Below are positions 29,301-37,426 of a stretch of DNA of 64,000 nt, in pieces. Location of the stretch: NCBI GenBank assembly GCA_016867725.1, contig VGIX01000001.1, positions 110,608 through 174,607 on the forward strand, in the 5' to 3' direction. Position numbers and translations under genes: made by a program. Below the pieces are notes generated by a model. It searched no databases. It had not been told where the DNA came from and saw only the letters and a program-made list of their open reading frames with translations. The DNA is from Candidatus Effluviviaceae Genus I sp. Lineage in GTDB: Bacteria > Joyebacterota > Joyebacteria > Joyebacterales > Joyebacteraceae. The number at the start of each line of letters is the position of its first letter. Position 1 is the first letter of the stretch.

Positions 29301-29651
29301 GAAAAGCCCGAACCCGCGTTCGGCACGGACGGCGCGCGCAAGCGCTTCGAGAGAACCGGGCGTGGGCGCCACGTCAGCGTTCATGATGATGTACACGTCG
29401 CCACGCGCCGCTTCGAGGCCGCGGTTCACTCCGGCGGCGTAGCCGCGGTTCTCCTGCCCCCGGACGAGCCGAACGCCGGGGAGCGCCTCGGCAATGCGGT
29501 CGGGGCTCCCGTCGCCGGACGCGTTGTCCACGACGACGATCTCTGCGTCCAGGCCGTCCGCTTCGCGGACGATGGCCCGCAGCGTCTCAACGACCTTCCC
29601 ACCGCCGTTGAAGTTGACGATGATGACGGAGACACCGACCGTCGCGCTCAT
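26334..29651 (-). CDS. Three-domain glycosyltransferase (GT2-GT4-GT4 fusion)
   Basis: An 1105-residue soluble protein holding three complete glycosyltransferase modules. Residues 1-300 are a GT2 domain (VSVIIVNFNGGGKVVETL, VVVDNASGDGS, IMNADVAPTPGSLEAL), resembling rhamnosyltransferases. Residues about 340-690 form a GT4 domain (TPNMEYGGSQRLIEAL, VARLHPVKRVDLFLEA, LLSDHEGLGLAVLDAL). Residues about 700-1085 form a second GT4 domain (RLIVGGAQEHTIASVA, VGRLSPQKNPLDFVRVA, TSLWEGLPRVIPQALATG). The frame is continuous with no stop. It could add three sugars of a repeat unit in succession. It overlaps the polymerase gene by four bases (ATGA). Confidence 0.92.
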   Translation of the reverse strand: MSATVGVSVIIVNFNGGGKVVETLRAIVREADGLDAEIVVVDNASGDGSPDRIAEALPGVRLVRGQENRGYAAGVNRGLEAARGDVYIIMNADVAPTPGSLEALARAVRAERGFGLFGGVALTRSGRPDPNSFRALPRPIDILREAVFLPPRRGVRSPVGAATAAGVVETEAVSGSVMALRRETLTALGPMDEGFFLYSEDVEWCRRARRKGLRVAVVPAATFRHDGGASTSGVEAQAFTARVLSDFRYFCDGEGVPASRVRALWRARAALRAWLYATLAFLGPRGRRRSSARRGAIYRLLSRALGRFRWDAPWEGQPGHPSRLVDLPAQLPRTPDDRRPTVLMVTPNMEYGGSQRLIEALVLGPARESYRFEILCLTHVGPIGERLRRRGVPVHLVGMSGWRRPGEWMVAADVAALLDADLVHSHLLPGDVAAFLGFRGRAPVVSTKHGVDEAFPWWGRLVEWLVLRRACAVLAVSDAVAEAKSYLGRCGALPEVIESPPTVPFADAPVERLVPGRPVRLAMVARLHPVKRVDLFLEAVAELERVRPAAFSCSVIGEGREGERLRRLAGDLGIAHMVRFAGAVDDVAAELDRADIVLLLSDHEGLGLAVLDALARGSVPIVRRVSGAAEALPASLEDCFVDSAAPADIARKILEVSDDPRRFLALVDIGRAWLTRRADYGSAMATVYGTHLRAAGQAAKTRVLYVITRLIVGGAQEHTIASVARVDPTRFESHLWIGPQTGPEGSLRADARSRGIVVRVFPRLVREVSPWDDVRVTAELLVQMRRGAFDIVHTNSSKAGIVGRVAARLAGVPHIVHTVHGWGFHDRMRPAVRRLYVLLERFMQPWTRPLVAVSNRTIRIGLEHGIGRPEAYRLVRSGIPMDAFSPDREIGRSVRARLGVGDGELLVGSVGRLSPQKNPLDFVRVAEGLLKRHANARFLYVGDGPLRAEVERAVADAGIKDRVLLPGIRGDVPDLLRAMDVLVMTSLWEGLPRVIPQALATGVPVVSYDISGIDECVHDGLNGYLVPEGAVDVMVDRLALLARDTALRAEMVRRAREDLDPSFTEDAMIRELEGVYEELTGDRDEHRAQGREAMGGIEPKDRSSP

Positions 29652-31087
29652 GCGGCTTCGCCTCCTCCCGCGGCCGTGGCCGTGCTCGCTTCCACCGCTC
29701 CTGGACCGCCGGGCGCCAGCCGAAGCGCCTCCGCCGCAGCATAGAAGAGCCAGAGCACGGAGTTCGTGCTCACGTTGGCGGCGGGTATGAGCTGCGCCTG
29801 CGCGAAGAAGACCACCGCGCCGATCAGCAGGGCTGTTCCGACACGCGCACGGTCGGGCGAGCGCGACCGGTCGTTTCTCAGGGCGTGCACGTTGCGGATG
29901 AACCGGACAAGCAGCGCAACGTAGAGCGAAAGGCCGACCAGCCCCAGCGCGACGGCCCTCTGGAGGAAGTAGTTCTCCGCCGTGTAGGCGACCGGGTCAG
30001 CCCGCGTGATCCGGTACTCCCCCTGCATGGCGCTCCGGATCCCCCCCCAACCGACCCCGAGAAGCGGGTGGTCGCGGATGATCATGAACGACTGCTCATA
30101 GGTCACCAGACGAGCGGCCGTCGTGGCCGCGTCCCCCTTGAGCATACGCTCGAGCTTGGCCACGAGCGGCGGGGGTGCGAGCACCGCAAGGGCGATCACG
30201 GCAGCGACAAGCGCTGCCACCAGCCGCCGGGAGCGGAGCGCCAGCACGGCGGCGACGAACGATGCCAGGACGCCCACGACCCCGCTGGCGGAGTACGTGA
30301 GGAGGTTCGCGGCCACGGCGAGCCCTGCGAGCGCGAGGAGAACTCCTCGCCTCGCCGCGCTCCGCGCGCCGGCGGCGAGGCCCAGCGAGAGCCCGAGAGC
30401 GATGGACATGTAGTGGGAGAAGTGAAGCGGGTGGTCCATCGTCGAGAAGACGCGCAGGAACGGCGTTCCCCGCAGGTCGTACGCCGTGGCCCGGTATCCC
30501 CAGGCCGGCACGGGCGCCCCGTACGGAAGGGAAGCCTGGTAGAAGCCGTAGAGCGCCGGCACCACGAGACTCGCCGCGACGGCGGCGAGCGCGCGCAGAG
30601 CATCCTCGGGGGTCCTGATGATCGACGCCGCGAGGGCGAAGACCACGAGCTGCATGACGATGCGGTAGACGGAGGCCACGCCCCAGAACACGTTGGAGGC
30701 GGTGTAGAGACCTACGAGGGAGAGCAGCATGATGGCGCCGATGACCCGAAGCGACGCGCTCTCTCTGAGAGGCCGCGCGATCCCATCCCGTCGGATCACG
30801 GCCGCGAGGAGGATGATCGCCAGGAAGTCGATCGGGTACGCCGACACCGTGCCCGCGATACTGAACGACAGAGGCTCCTTGAGCGGCAGCGTGAGCAGAA
30901 CGAGGTACCACATGCCGCGAATCGCCCCGAAGCGCCAGACGAGGAACCCCGCGACCGCCGCGCCTCCCACGACGAGCGACACGGCGAACGGCGCGAACGC
31001 GACGCCGAGCGCGATCGCCGCGATGGCGACCGCGAACACGGCCCATGGGCATCCGAGGGCCCGCCGTGCGACGCCCCGCTCGATCAC
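29648..31087 (-). CDS. O-antigen ligase/polymerase-like membrane protein (Wzy/WaaL type)
   Basis: A 479-residue protein with about 12 hydrophobic helices and a large loop before the C-terminal helices that contains FMIIRDHPLLGVGWGGIRSAMQ. That HPLxGVGxG pattern marks the Wzy_C/O-antigen ligase family, which joins undecaprenyl-linked repeat units or transfers them to lipid A. In this locus, next to a flippase and a chain-length protein, polymerase is likelier than ligase. Start GTG at 31087 overlaps the flippase stop (GTGA) and follows GGAGGGGAG; the frame open further upstream is a shadow of the flippase gene. Confidence 0.88.
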   Translation of the reverse strand: MIERGVARRALGCPWAVFAVAIAAIALGVAFAPFAVSLVVGGAAVAGFLVWRFGAIRGMWYLVLLTLPLKEPLSFSIAGTVSAYPIDFLAIILLAAVIRRDGIARPLRESASLRVIGAIMLLSLVGLYTASNVFWGVASVYRIVMQLVVFALAASIIRTPEDALRALAAVAASLVVPALYGFYQASLPYGAPVPAWGYRATAYDLRGTPFLRVFSTMDHPLHFSHYMSIALGLSLGLAAGARSAARRGVLLALAGLAVAANLLTYSASGVVGVLASFVAAVLALRSRRLVAALVAAVIALAVLAPPPLVAKLERMLKGDAATTAARLVTYEQSFMIIRDHPLLGVGWGGIRSAMQGEYRITRADPVAYTAENYFLQRAVALGLVGLSLYVALLVRFIRNVHALRNDRSRSPDRARVGTALLIGAVVFFAQAQLIPAANVSTNSVLWLFYAAAEALRLAPGGPGAVEASTATAAGGGEAA

Positions 31088-32553
31088 CGCTCCCCTCCGT
31101 CCCCGCGCGGACCCCGAGCGAGGTTGGCCGGCGCCAGCCACTTCGCGCACTCCGTCCGCGCGACCCCATCGATGCCGAGCCACACGGCGGCGTAGACGGC
31201 CGCGAGGAGGACCCCGAGCGCGACAACGGCGCCGACACCGACGTCCGGCGGGAGACCTCGGGCCGCGCCGGCCGCCAGCGGCGCCACCGCCGCAGCCGCA
31301 ACGAGGGGGCGCGCCACCGCGCGACCGAGTTCCCGCGCGGGAGCGCCGAGGAGGCGGAGCGCCGCCGCCCATCCCGCGATGCTCGACGCGAGCATGGCGA
31401 GCGCCATGACGAGTGCCACCCCCAGGATCCCCGCCCACCGCGCCGCCGCCCACACGCCGGCAGCCGCGAGCGCGAAGCGAAGCGCCGAGATCCTGCGGAA
31501 GACGGCCGGGCGCCCGATGCCCACGACGAGATCCTCCGAGAGCGAGGAGAACGAGTGAAACAGGCCCAGAAACGCCAGGACCGTCAGCGCGCCCCGCGCG
31601 TCGAGCCACTTCTCACCGTACGCCGCCTCAAGGAAGCGGCCTCCGAGCGAGGCCACGCCGATGACGAAGAGAGACCCCAGGGCGCAGGCGTACGACGTCG
31701 CCCGCAGGAAGAGCGCCGTGCGGTCTCCGGCCGTCGCCTTCCCCGACGCATACGACGGCAGGAGCACCGTGTTCAGCGCACGGACGGCATAGCTTGCCGG
31801 CACGCTGGCGAGCGTGAACGCGAACGCGTAGGTGCCAAGCTCCCGTGTGCTGAGGATCTTCCCGATGGCCACCCGATCGACACCCTGGTAGAGGAAGACG
31901 AGCAAGGTCCCCCCGAGCACCACCCAACCCACGCTCAGGTCCGCCCACGCCAGTGACCGATCGAAGCGGAAGCGCGGCCGCCACGGTGACTGGATCCAGT
32001 ACGCGATCATCTCCCCGGCGGCGGCGGCGGCTTCCGCCCCGGCGAGAGCCCACACGCCGGCGCCCCGAGTGGCGAGCACGAGCGCCGTGGCGGCGTAGAC
32101 GGCCGATCCGGCCAGTCCGGGCGCCAACTGCTTCGAGAAGGCGAGGTCCTTCTCGAAGCGCCTCGAGGGAACCGTCTGAAGCGCGCGAAAGAGAACGACG
32201 AGCGAACACAGGCGATACGGCCCCGCGAGGTCCGTCTGACCAAACACGACGCGGAGGAGCGGCGCGGAGACCCAGGCCAACGCCAGGAAGAGCACGCCGA
32301 GCGCGAGCGACAGGATGAAGATCGTGTCGCTCGCCTCGTCGACGCGCTCACGCCGGAGAAGGAGCGCCTGACCGAGGCCGAACCCCTGGAAGAGGGTGAA
32401 CCCGTTGACAACCACGAAGATGGCCGCGAACTGCCCGAATTCCTCGGGGGCAAGCATGCCGCCGAGAAGGAGGAACGAGAGGTAGCGGGCGGCCCTTGCC
32501 AGGGCCATGGTGCTCACGACCCACAGGAATCCCCGTGCCACGATGCGCTTCAT
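31084..32553 (-). CDS. Polysaccharide flippase (Wzx/MOP family)
   Basis: An approximately 489-residue multi-pass membrane protein with 12-14 helices and the PST/MurJ-like N terminus (GFLWVVSTMALARAARYLSFLLL, PEEFGQFAAIFVVVNGFTLF). EKWLDARGALTVLAFLGLF is the familiar sequence around helix 9-10. It would flip lipid-linked repeat units across the inner membrane. An in-frame TTG at 32577 is an alternative start. Lies between the Wzz-like and Wzy-like genes, completing a Wzx/Wzy export set. Confidence 0.9.
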   Translation of the reverse strand: MKRIVARGFLWVVSTMALARAARYLSFLLLGGMLAPEEFGQFAAIFVVVNGFTLFQGFGLGQALLLRRERVDEASDTIFILSLALGVLFLALAWVSAPLLRVVFGQTDLAGPYRLCSLVVLFRALQTVPSRRFEKDLAFSKQLAPGLAGSAVYAATALVLATRGAGVWALAGAEAAAAAGEMIAYWIQSPWRPRFRFDRSLAWADLSVGWVVLGGTLLVFLYQGVDRVAIGKILSTRELGTYAFAFTLASVPASYAVRALNTVLLPSYASGKATAGDRTALFLRATSYACALGSLFVIGVASLGGRFLEAAYGEKWLDARGALTVLAFLGLFHSFSSLSEDLVVGIGRPAVFRRISALRFALAAAGVWAAARWAGILGVALVMALAMLASSIAGWAAALRLLGAPARELGRAVARPLVAAAAVAPLAAGAARGLPPDVGVGAVVALGVLLAAVYAAVWLGIDGVARTECAKWLAPANLARGPRGDGGER

Positions 32554-32580
32554 CGGCGTTCCCGTGTGCGGCGACAAGGG

Positions 32581-33786
32581 CTAGCGCCCGCCGCGCATGT
32601 GGGCCAGTCGGCGGGCCGCTCGGAAGAGCGCTGCCAGCTCGGGCGCAGCGCCCGCGCTTCGCGCCTTCCACTCGTCCTCCGAGCGGAGGATGACGTCGCA
32701 GGCGAACGCGATCCCGGCCCCTGCGATCGCGGCCAGGATCACGGTGAGCGCAACGATGAGACTTCTGCGGGGCCGCGACTTCCTGATCGGAGGCACCGCC
32801 CTGTCGACGACCTGGATCGTGCGGAGGTCCTTCGCCTCCTGGATGCGGGACTCCTCGTACTGCGCCGTCAGGTACTCGTGGACCTTCTCCTTGACCAGCA
32901 CGTCTCTCGTGAGCCTCGCGTACTCGACGCCGAGCTTCGGGATCTGAGAGAGGGGAAGGAAGACGGCACCAGATGCTTCGTCGCCGGACTGCGGTGTCGC
33001 ACCAGCCAGGCTCCCGATCTTCGCGTCGAGCTCGCCGATCCGCGTCTCAAGCTCCACCATGCGAACGTGGGCCGGCGCCGCATAGTCGCCGAGGATGCCG
33101 CGCTCAACCTCGAGCCTCACGCGCTCGGCCTCCAGCGTTGCCGCGGCCTCCACGCTCACGCGAGTCTGCTCGGTCAGCTCGATCACGCCATGGCGTTCCT
33201 GAAACGACTGGAGCGCCGCAGTCGTTTCCCTGAGGAGCGCGTCATTCTCGTCGCGGCACCGGCTGATGAACTCCGTCGTCAGGCGGGCCTGTTCGATGCT
33301 CGTCGTCCTGTTGTAGGCGTCCAGAAGATCCACGAGCGCGTTCGCCATCTCGGCCGCGCGGTCCTTGCTGCGATCCTCTACCCGGACCTCGATGAGGCCC
33401 TCCGGGGTGCTGTCCACCTTCACGTGCTGCGCAAGCCGGCGGATCGCGTGCTCCCTCGTCCGCGAGCGGTACACTCGCGCGAGGTCGAATCGGTCGACCA
33501 GCTGCTCGCGCAGTCGCCTGCTCTTCAGGATGCCGATCGTGACATCGAGCGACGGCGTGTCCGACGCCAGTCCCATTCCGGCGAGGTCAATGCCCAGGCG
33601 CGACGTGATCTGTACGAGGCTTGACCGTGCCTCGGACTCCTGCGGCGGGAGGATCGTCGAGCTCGCAGCATACCACGTGGGAAGGACGAGGCTCACCGCC
33701 ACCGAGACGACCACCGCCGCCAGGACCAGTCGGTAGATGAGGGTCTTCCACTCGAGGAGCACATCGAGCATCGGCTTCGAGGTCAC
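32581..33786 (-). CDS. Chain-length determinant / Wzz-family protein without kinase domain
   Basis: A 401-residue inner-membrane protein with one transmembrane helix at each end (about 15-37 and 350-372) and a long periplasmic part rich in alpha-helical coiled coil (about 150-330). The N-terminal LPTWYAASSTILPP and the ESRIQEAKDLRTIQVVDRAVPPIRKSRPRR stretch before the second helix are typical of Wzz/GNVR proteins that set polymer length. No bacterial tyrosine kinase domain follows, and no separate kinase gene is seen in the window. GTG start with AGGAAG upstream. Confidence 0.9.
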   Translation of the reverse strand: MTSKPMLDVLLEWKTLIYRLVLAAVVVSVAVSLVLPTWYAASSTILPPQESEARSSLVQITSRLGIDLAGMGLASDTPSLDVTIGILKSRRLREQLVDRFDLARVYRSRTREHAIRRLAQHVKVDSTPEGLIEVRVEDRSKDRAAEMANALVDLLDAYNRTTSIEQARLTTEFISRCRDENDALLRETTAALQSFQERHGVIELTEQTRVSVEAAATLEAERVRLEVERGILGDYAAPAHVRMVELETRIGELDAKIGSLAGATPQSGDEASGAVFLPLSQIPKLGVEYARLTRDVLVKEKVHEYLTAQYEESRIQEAKDLRTIQVVDRAVPPIRKSRPRRSLIVALTVILAAIAGAGIAFACDVILRSEDEWKARSAGAAPELAALFRAARRLAHMRGGR

Positions 33787-33829
33787 GCTTCCTGCCTTCC
33801 TCCACGCTCGGGCACGCGGCAGTGACCTG

Positions 33830-35431
33830 CTACTTCGTGGCCTGGTTGATGAGAAGGTACGCGGTCGCCAGCGAGCCGGCGAAGGACGCGATGTCCCTCG
33901 CGGTCCTCCACCAGTCGGACTCCGGCCGCTCGGGGACCCAGACCTCGTCGCCGGGCAGGATCGGGCCGGCTTCCCGCGCGGTCAGACGCTGCCCCGTGGC
34001 CGCCCGCACGACGCGAGTTCCGGTCCTCTTCGCCTGGGACGCGAACCCGCCCGCCCGTGCCACGTAGTACCGAGCGTCCTTCCCCGGCGCGAAGGCAACG
34101 TGCCCGGGGCGCGTGACGCGCCCGCTCACGGTCACGGTCGTGATCGCTCTCGGCACGAGGATCCGATCGCCGTCCCTCAGGAGGGGGTCGTTGGACGCGC
34201 CGGCGACGAGCAGGCCCTCGAAGTCGGCCACGACCGTTCCCTCGAGCTCGGTCGACTTCGCCTTGAAGTAGGCGTACTCGGTCTCCGTCATGTCGCCGGC
34301 GGTCATCGTCTTGAGCCGCTCGAGCTCGGCGTCCATGTCCGCCGCCCCCTGACGGCGCACGAGTCTCGCGTTGCGCAGGGATGCCGCCGCCGTCGGCCCG
34401 CCGGCCCGGGCAAGAACGTCGGACAGGCGGTCGATCCCCTCGTTGATGCCATACACGCCGGGGTGGACGAGTTCGCCCTCCGCGGAGACGAAACGAACGA
34501 CCCGCCACTCGCTCCGCTGCTGCACGTAGACCTGATCGCCGTCCACGAGCGGGACCGCGGCGCCGTCCGAGCCTGTGAGGTCCACGACGCGGGCACCCGT
34601 CTTCACGTCGTCCCTGAACGTCCTGAGCTCGACGGTCTCAGTCACCGCGCCTCGGACGAAGCCTCCTGCCAGGGCGATGAGCGACCCGACGGTCTCTCCG
34701 TCGGTCAGCTCGTACCGCCCCGGTCGGGCAACGCCCCCATAGGCGTGAACGAACAGGGTGGCGAAGGGCACGAAGATGACATCGCCGTCCAGGACCGGCG
34801 GGTTTGACTTGATGTCACCGGTGTTCCTGTATCTCGCGAGGTCGGCTCGTGCGGTGGAACCGTCCCGACGGGTGATGACGATGTTGCGGTCGCTCCCGCC
34901 GCTCAGCAGGCCGCCGGCCTTCCCAACAAGCTCGCTCGTGAGATCGAGGGCCGTTGCGGAGTACTCCCCCGGCGCCGCAACGGCCCCGAGGACGTTGACC
35001 CACATGGTCCTGAGCCCGACAAGCGACACGCTCACGTCCATGCCGTGGTAGAGCTTCCCCAGACGAGCCTCGACGTCGGCCTTGAGCGCCGCGAGCGTCC
35101 GTCCCGCCGCGGGAATGGGAGCGACCCCCGAGAGGATCAGATCTCCCTCCGGGGTGATCGTCTCGCGCCAACTCAGGACGGTTCGTCCCCAGAGCGCGAT
35201 GGAGATACCGTCGCCCGGCCCGACGATGTAGGTGTCGGGATCGACCGGTCCGCGGAGCGCCGGCGGCTCCTTCAGCGGAGAGGCCGCCGAGGCTGCGGGC
35301 GAGATGCCTGCGGCGCTCGCGCCCTGCGCGGCAGCCAGGCCGAGAGCCGCGGCATCCCTGCTGCCGTCCACGCCGTGTCCTGCCGACGCGGCAAGCGCGA
35401 TCGTGAGGACCGCGACTGCGATCACGTGCAT
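33830..35431 (-). CDS. Polysaccharide export outer-membrane protein, Wza-like with SLBB repeats
   Basis: About 533 residues with a signal peptide (HVIAVAVLTIALAASAG). The Poly_export domain follows (PDTYIVGPGDGISIALWGRTVLSWRE), then at least four SLBB/ubiquitin-like domains (VNVLGAVAAPGEY, VHAYGGVARPGRY, SAEGELVHPGVYG, VTVSGRVTRPGHVAF). A C-terminal hydrophobic helix with YLLINQATK ends the protein. No lipobox cysteine is seen, unlike E. coli Wza. It would form the outer-membrane channel for the polymer. The frame is open to a TTG at 35518; ATG at 35431 is chosen because the signal peptide begins there. Confidence 0.9.
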   Translation of the reverse strand: MHVIAVAVLTIALAASAGHGVDGSRDAAALGLAAAQGASAAGISPAASAASPLKEPPALRGPVDPDTYIVGPGDGISIALWGRTVLSWRETITPEGDLILSGVAPIPAAGRTLAALKADVEARLGKLYHGMDVSVSLVGLRTMWVNVLGAVAAPGEYSATALDLTSELVGKAGGLLSGGSDRNIVITRRDGSTARADLARYRNTGDIKSNPPVLDGDVIFVPFATLFVHAYGGVARPGRYELTDGETVGSLIALAGGFVRGAVTETVELRTFRDDVKTGARVVDLTGSDGAAVPLVDGDQVYVQQRSEWRVVRFVSAEGELVHPGVYGINEGIDRLSDVLARAGGPTAAASLRNARLVRRQGAADMDAELERLKTMTAGDMTETEYAYFKAKSTELEGTVVADFEGLLVAGASNDPLLRDGDRILVPRAITTVTVSGRVTRPGHVAFAPGKDARYYVARAGGFASQAKRTGTRVVRAATGQRLTAREAGPILPGDEVWVPERPESDWWRTARDIASFAGSLATAYLLINQATK

Positions 35432-35561
35432 CTCGCGCAGGTTCAGGGTCTTGCCTCCCTCGCGCACGGGCGCCCCTCGGGGCGACCGAGTATGGTGGAC
35501 GCGTCTCGCCGCGGTCAAGGTCGTTCGCCGCGCGGATCCGCTTCGCCGCGGTCCGCCGTTC

Positions 35562-36086
35562 CTAGCCGTCCTTCGCCGTCCAGTCGTACGGCACGCTCGG
35601 GTCGTGCGGGTCCACCCGGTACTCGTCCGGCGAGCCGTAGTCGTACGGCTCCGTCGGGCAGTTCACGAGGAACCCGGGCTCCGCGCCCACGGCCTTCATC
35701 CCGTGCAGCACGCCGGGCGGGATCGTGATGAGGAGCGGGTTCGTCTCGCCCATGAAGAACTCGTTGACCTCGCCGCGCGTGGGCGAGTCGGGACGGTCGT
35801 CGTACAGCACGACCTTCACCATGCCCTTCACGATGACGAAGTAGTCGGTCTGCACCTTGTGGTAGTGCCACCCCTTCACGACGCCCGGATAGACGACCGA
35901 CAGGTACACCTGCCCGAACTTCCTGAAGATCGCGTCGTCCGCCCTCAGCATCTCCATGAGGTACCCGCGCTCGTCCGGGATCGGCCGGAGCGCCTTGTGC
36001 TCCACGCCGTGGATGAGCCGCTTCGCCCTGACGCCGCTGGGGAGCCCCCGCGGCCCCGAGCCCGCGCCCCGGTTGTCGGCACCCAT
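35562..36086 (-). CDS. RmlC-like cupin, dTDP-4-dehydrorhamnose 3,5-epimerase-related
   Basis: A 174-residue cupin. DERGYLMEMLRADD, QVYLSVVYPGVVKGWHYHKVQ and PPGVLHGMKAVG are the RmlC-type blocks, with GWHYH in place of the usual GxHxQ. The epimerase acts on nucleotide-4-keto sugars, but relatives with changed residues can be C3-only epimerases or isomerases. It ends with SVPYDWTAKDG, a common tail for this subfamily. GGGAGG precedes the ATG. Nine bases downstream of the UDP-sugar dehydrogenase gene. Confidence 0.85.
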   Translation of the reverse strand: MGADNRGAGSGPRGLPSGVRAKRLIHGVEHKALRPIPDERGYLMEMLRADDAIFRKFGQVYLSVVYPGVVKGWHYHKVQTDYFVIVKGMVKVVLYDDRPDSPTRGEVNEFFMGETNPLLITIPPGVLHGMKAVGAEPGFLVNCPTEPYDYGSPDEYRVDPHDPSVPYDWTAKDG

Positions 36087-36095
36087 CGTACCTCC

Positions 36096-37424
36096 CTATC
36101 GTCCGCCGACGGGCGGTCTACCCCGGCCGACGCCCACGTAGACGAACCCGTACGGCTCGACGTCCTCCGGCCGGTAGACGTTCCGAAGGTCCACGAGCAC
36201 GCGCTCGGCCATCGCGCGGCCCAGCCGCTCGAAGTCGAGCCGCCTGAACTCGTTCCACTCCGTCACGATGACGAGCGCATGCGCCCCCACGGCCGCCTCG
36301 TGCCGGTCGCCGACGTACGTGACGTCCGGCAGGACGGCGCGCGCGTTCTCCATCGCCACGGGGTCGAACGCCCGGACCGTCGCGCCCCGGGCGACGAGGC
36401 CGTCGGCGAGCACGATGGACGCCGCGTAGCGCATGTCGTCCGTGTTCGGCTTGAACGCAAGCCCGAGGAGCCCCACGGTCTTCCCGCGGACGTCCCCGCC
36501 CACGGCGGCGACGACCTTGTCCACCATGCGCTCCTTCTGCGACTCGTTGACCTCAACGGCCGCCCGCACGACGCGCGCGTCCTCGCCGGCGGCCTCCGCG
36601 ATGCGCACGAGCGCCTTCGTGTCCTTCGGGAAGCACGAGCCGCCGAACCCGGCTCCGGCGTGCAGGAACTTCGAGCCGATGCGGTTGTCGAGGCCCATGG
36701 CATACGCGACGATGCGGACGTCGGCCCCGGTCCGCTCGCAGAGGTTCGCGATCTCGTTGATGAACGAGATCTTCGTCGCGAGGAAGGCGTTCGACGCGTA
36801 CTTCACGAGCTCGGCGGTCTCGGGCGTCGTCTCGACGATCGGCGTGTGGATGAGGTACAGCGGCGCGTAGATGCCGCGGAGGAGCTCGAAGGCGCGCTCC
36901 GTGTCCGCGCCGACGACGACGCGGTCCGGGCGCATGAAGTCCTCGACGGCCGAGCCCTCGCGCAGGAACTCCGGGTTCGACGCCACGTCGAACTCGTGCC
37001 GCGTCGTCTGGGCCTGCTCGATGATGGCGCGGATCCTCCGGGCGGTCCCGACCGGAACCGTGCTCTTCTGCACGACGAGCCGGTAGCCGGTCATGTGCCG
37101 GCCGATCGCGTGGGCCGCGGCGTCGACCTGCGACACGTCCACCGCGCCGCCCTCGCCCTCGGGGGTCCCGACCGCGATGAAGACGACGTCGTGCTCCCTC
37201 ACCGCCTCCGCGAGGTCCGTCGTGAACGAGAGCCGCCCCTCGCGCACGTTCCGCACGACGACCTCCTGGAGCCCCGGCTCGTAGAAGGGGATGCCGCCCT
37301 CGCGCAGCCGCGCGATCTTCTCCCCGACCTGGTCGACGCAGACCACCTGGTTGCCGAGGTCGGCAAGGCCGGCGCCCCCCACGAGACCGACGTATCCCGT
37401 CCCGATCATCGCGATCCTGTGCAT
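36096..37424 (-). CDS. UDP-glucose 6-dehydrogenase (UDP-glucose/GDP-mannose dehydrogenase family)
   Basis: A 442-residue NAD-dependent dehydrogenase. MHRIAMIGTGYVGLVGGAGL binds NAD, VVQKSTVPVGTARRI and NPEFLREGSAVEDFMRPDRVVVG are family blocks. The catalytic cysteine is in GAGFGGSCFPKDTKAL, and GLAFKPNTDDMR and VTEWNEFRRLDF close the C-terminal domain. It oxidises UDP-glucose (or a similar UDP-hexose) to the uronate for surface polysaccharide. The frame extends far upstream, but the ATG at 37424, just after the metallo-hydrolase stop, begins the Rossmann fold. The close neighbours are all polysaccharide genes. Confidence 0.94.
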   Translation of the reverse strand: MHRIAMIGTGYVGLVGGAGLADLGNQVVCVDQVGEKIARLREGGIPFYEPGLQEVVVRNVREGRLSFTTDLAEAVREHDVVFIAVGTPEGEGGAVDVSQVDAAAHAIGRHMTGYRLVVQKSTVPVGTARRIRAIIEQAQTTRHEFDVASNPEFLREGSAVEDFMRPDRVVVGADTERAFELLRGIYAPLYLIHTPIVETTPETAELVKYASNAFLATKISFINEIANLCERTGADVRIVAYAMGLDNRIGSKFLHAGAGFGGSCFPKDTKALVRIAEAAGEDARVVRAAVEVNESQKERMVDKVVAAVGGDVRGKTVGLLGLAFKPNTDDMRYAASIVLADGLVARGATVRAFDPVAMENARAVLPDVTYVGDRHEAAVGAHALVIVTEWNEFRRLDFERLGRAMAERVLVDLRNVYRPEDVEPYGFVYVGVGRGRPPVGGR

Positions 37425-37426
37425 CG

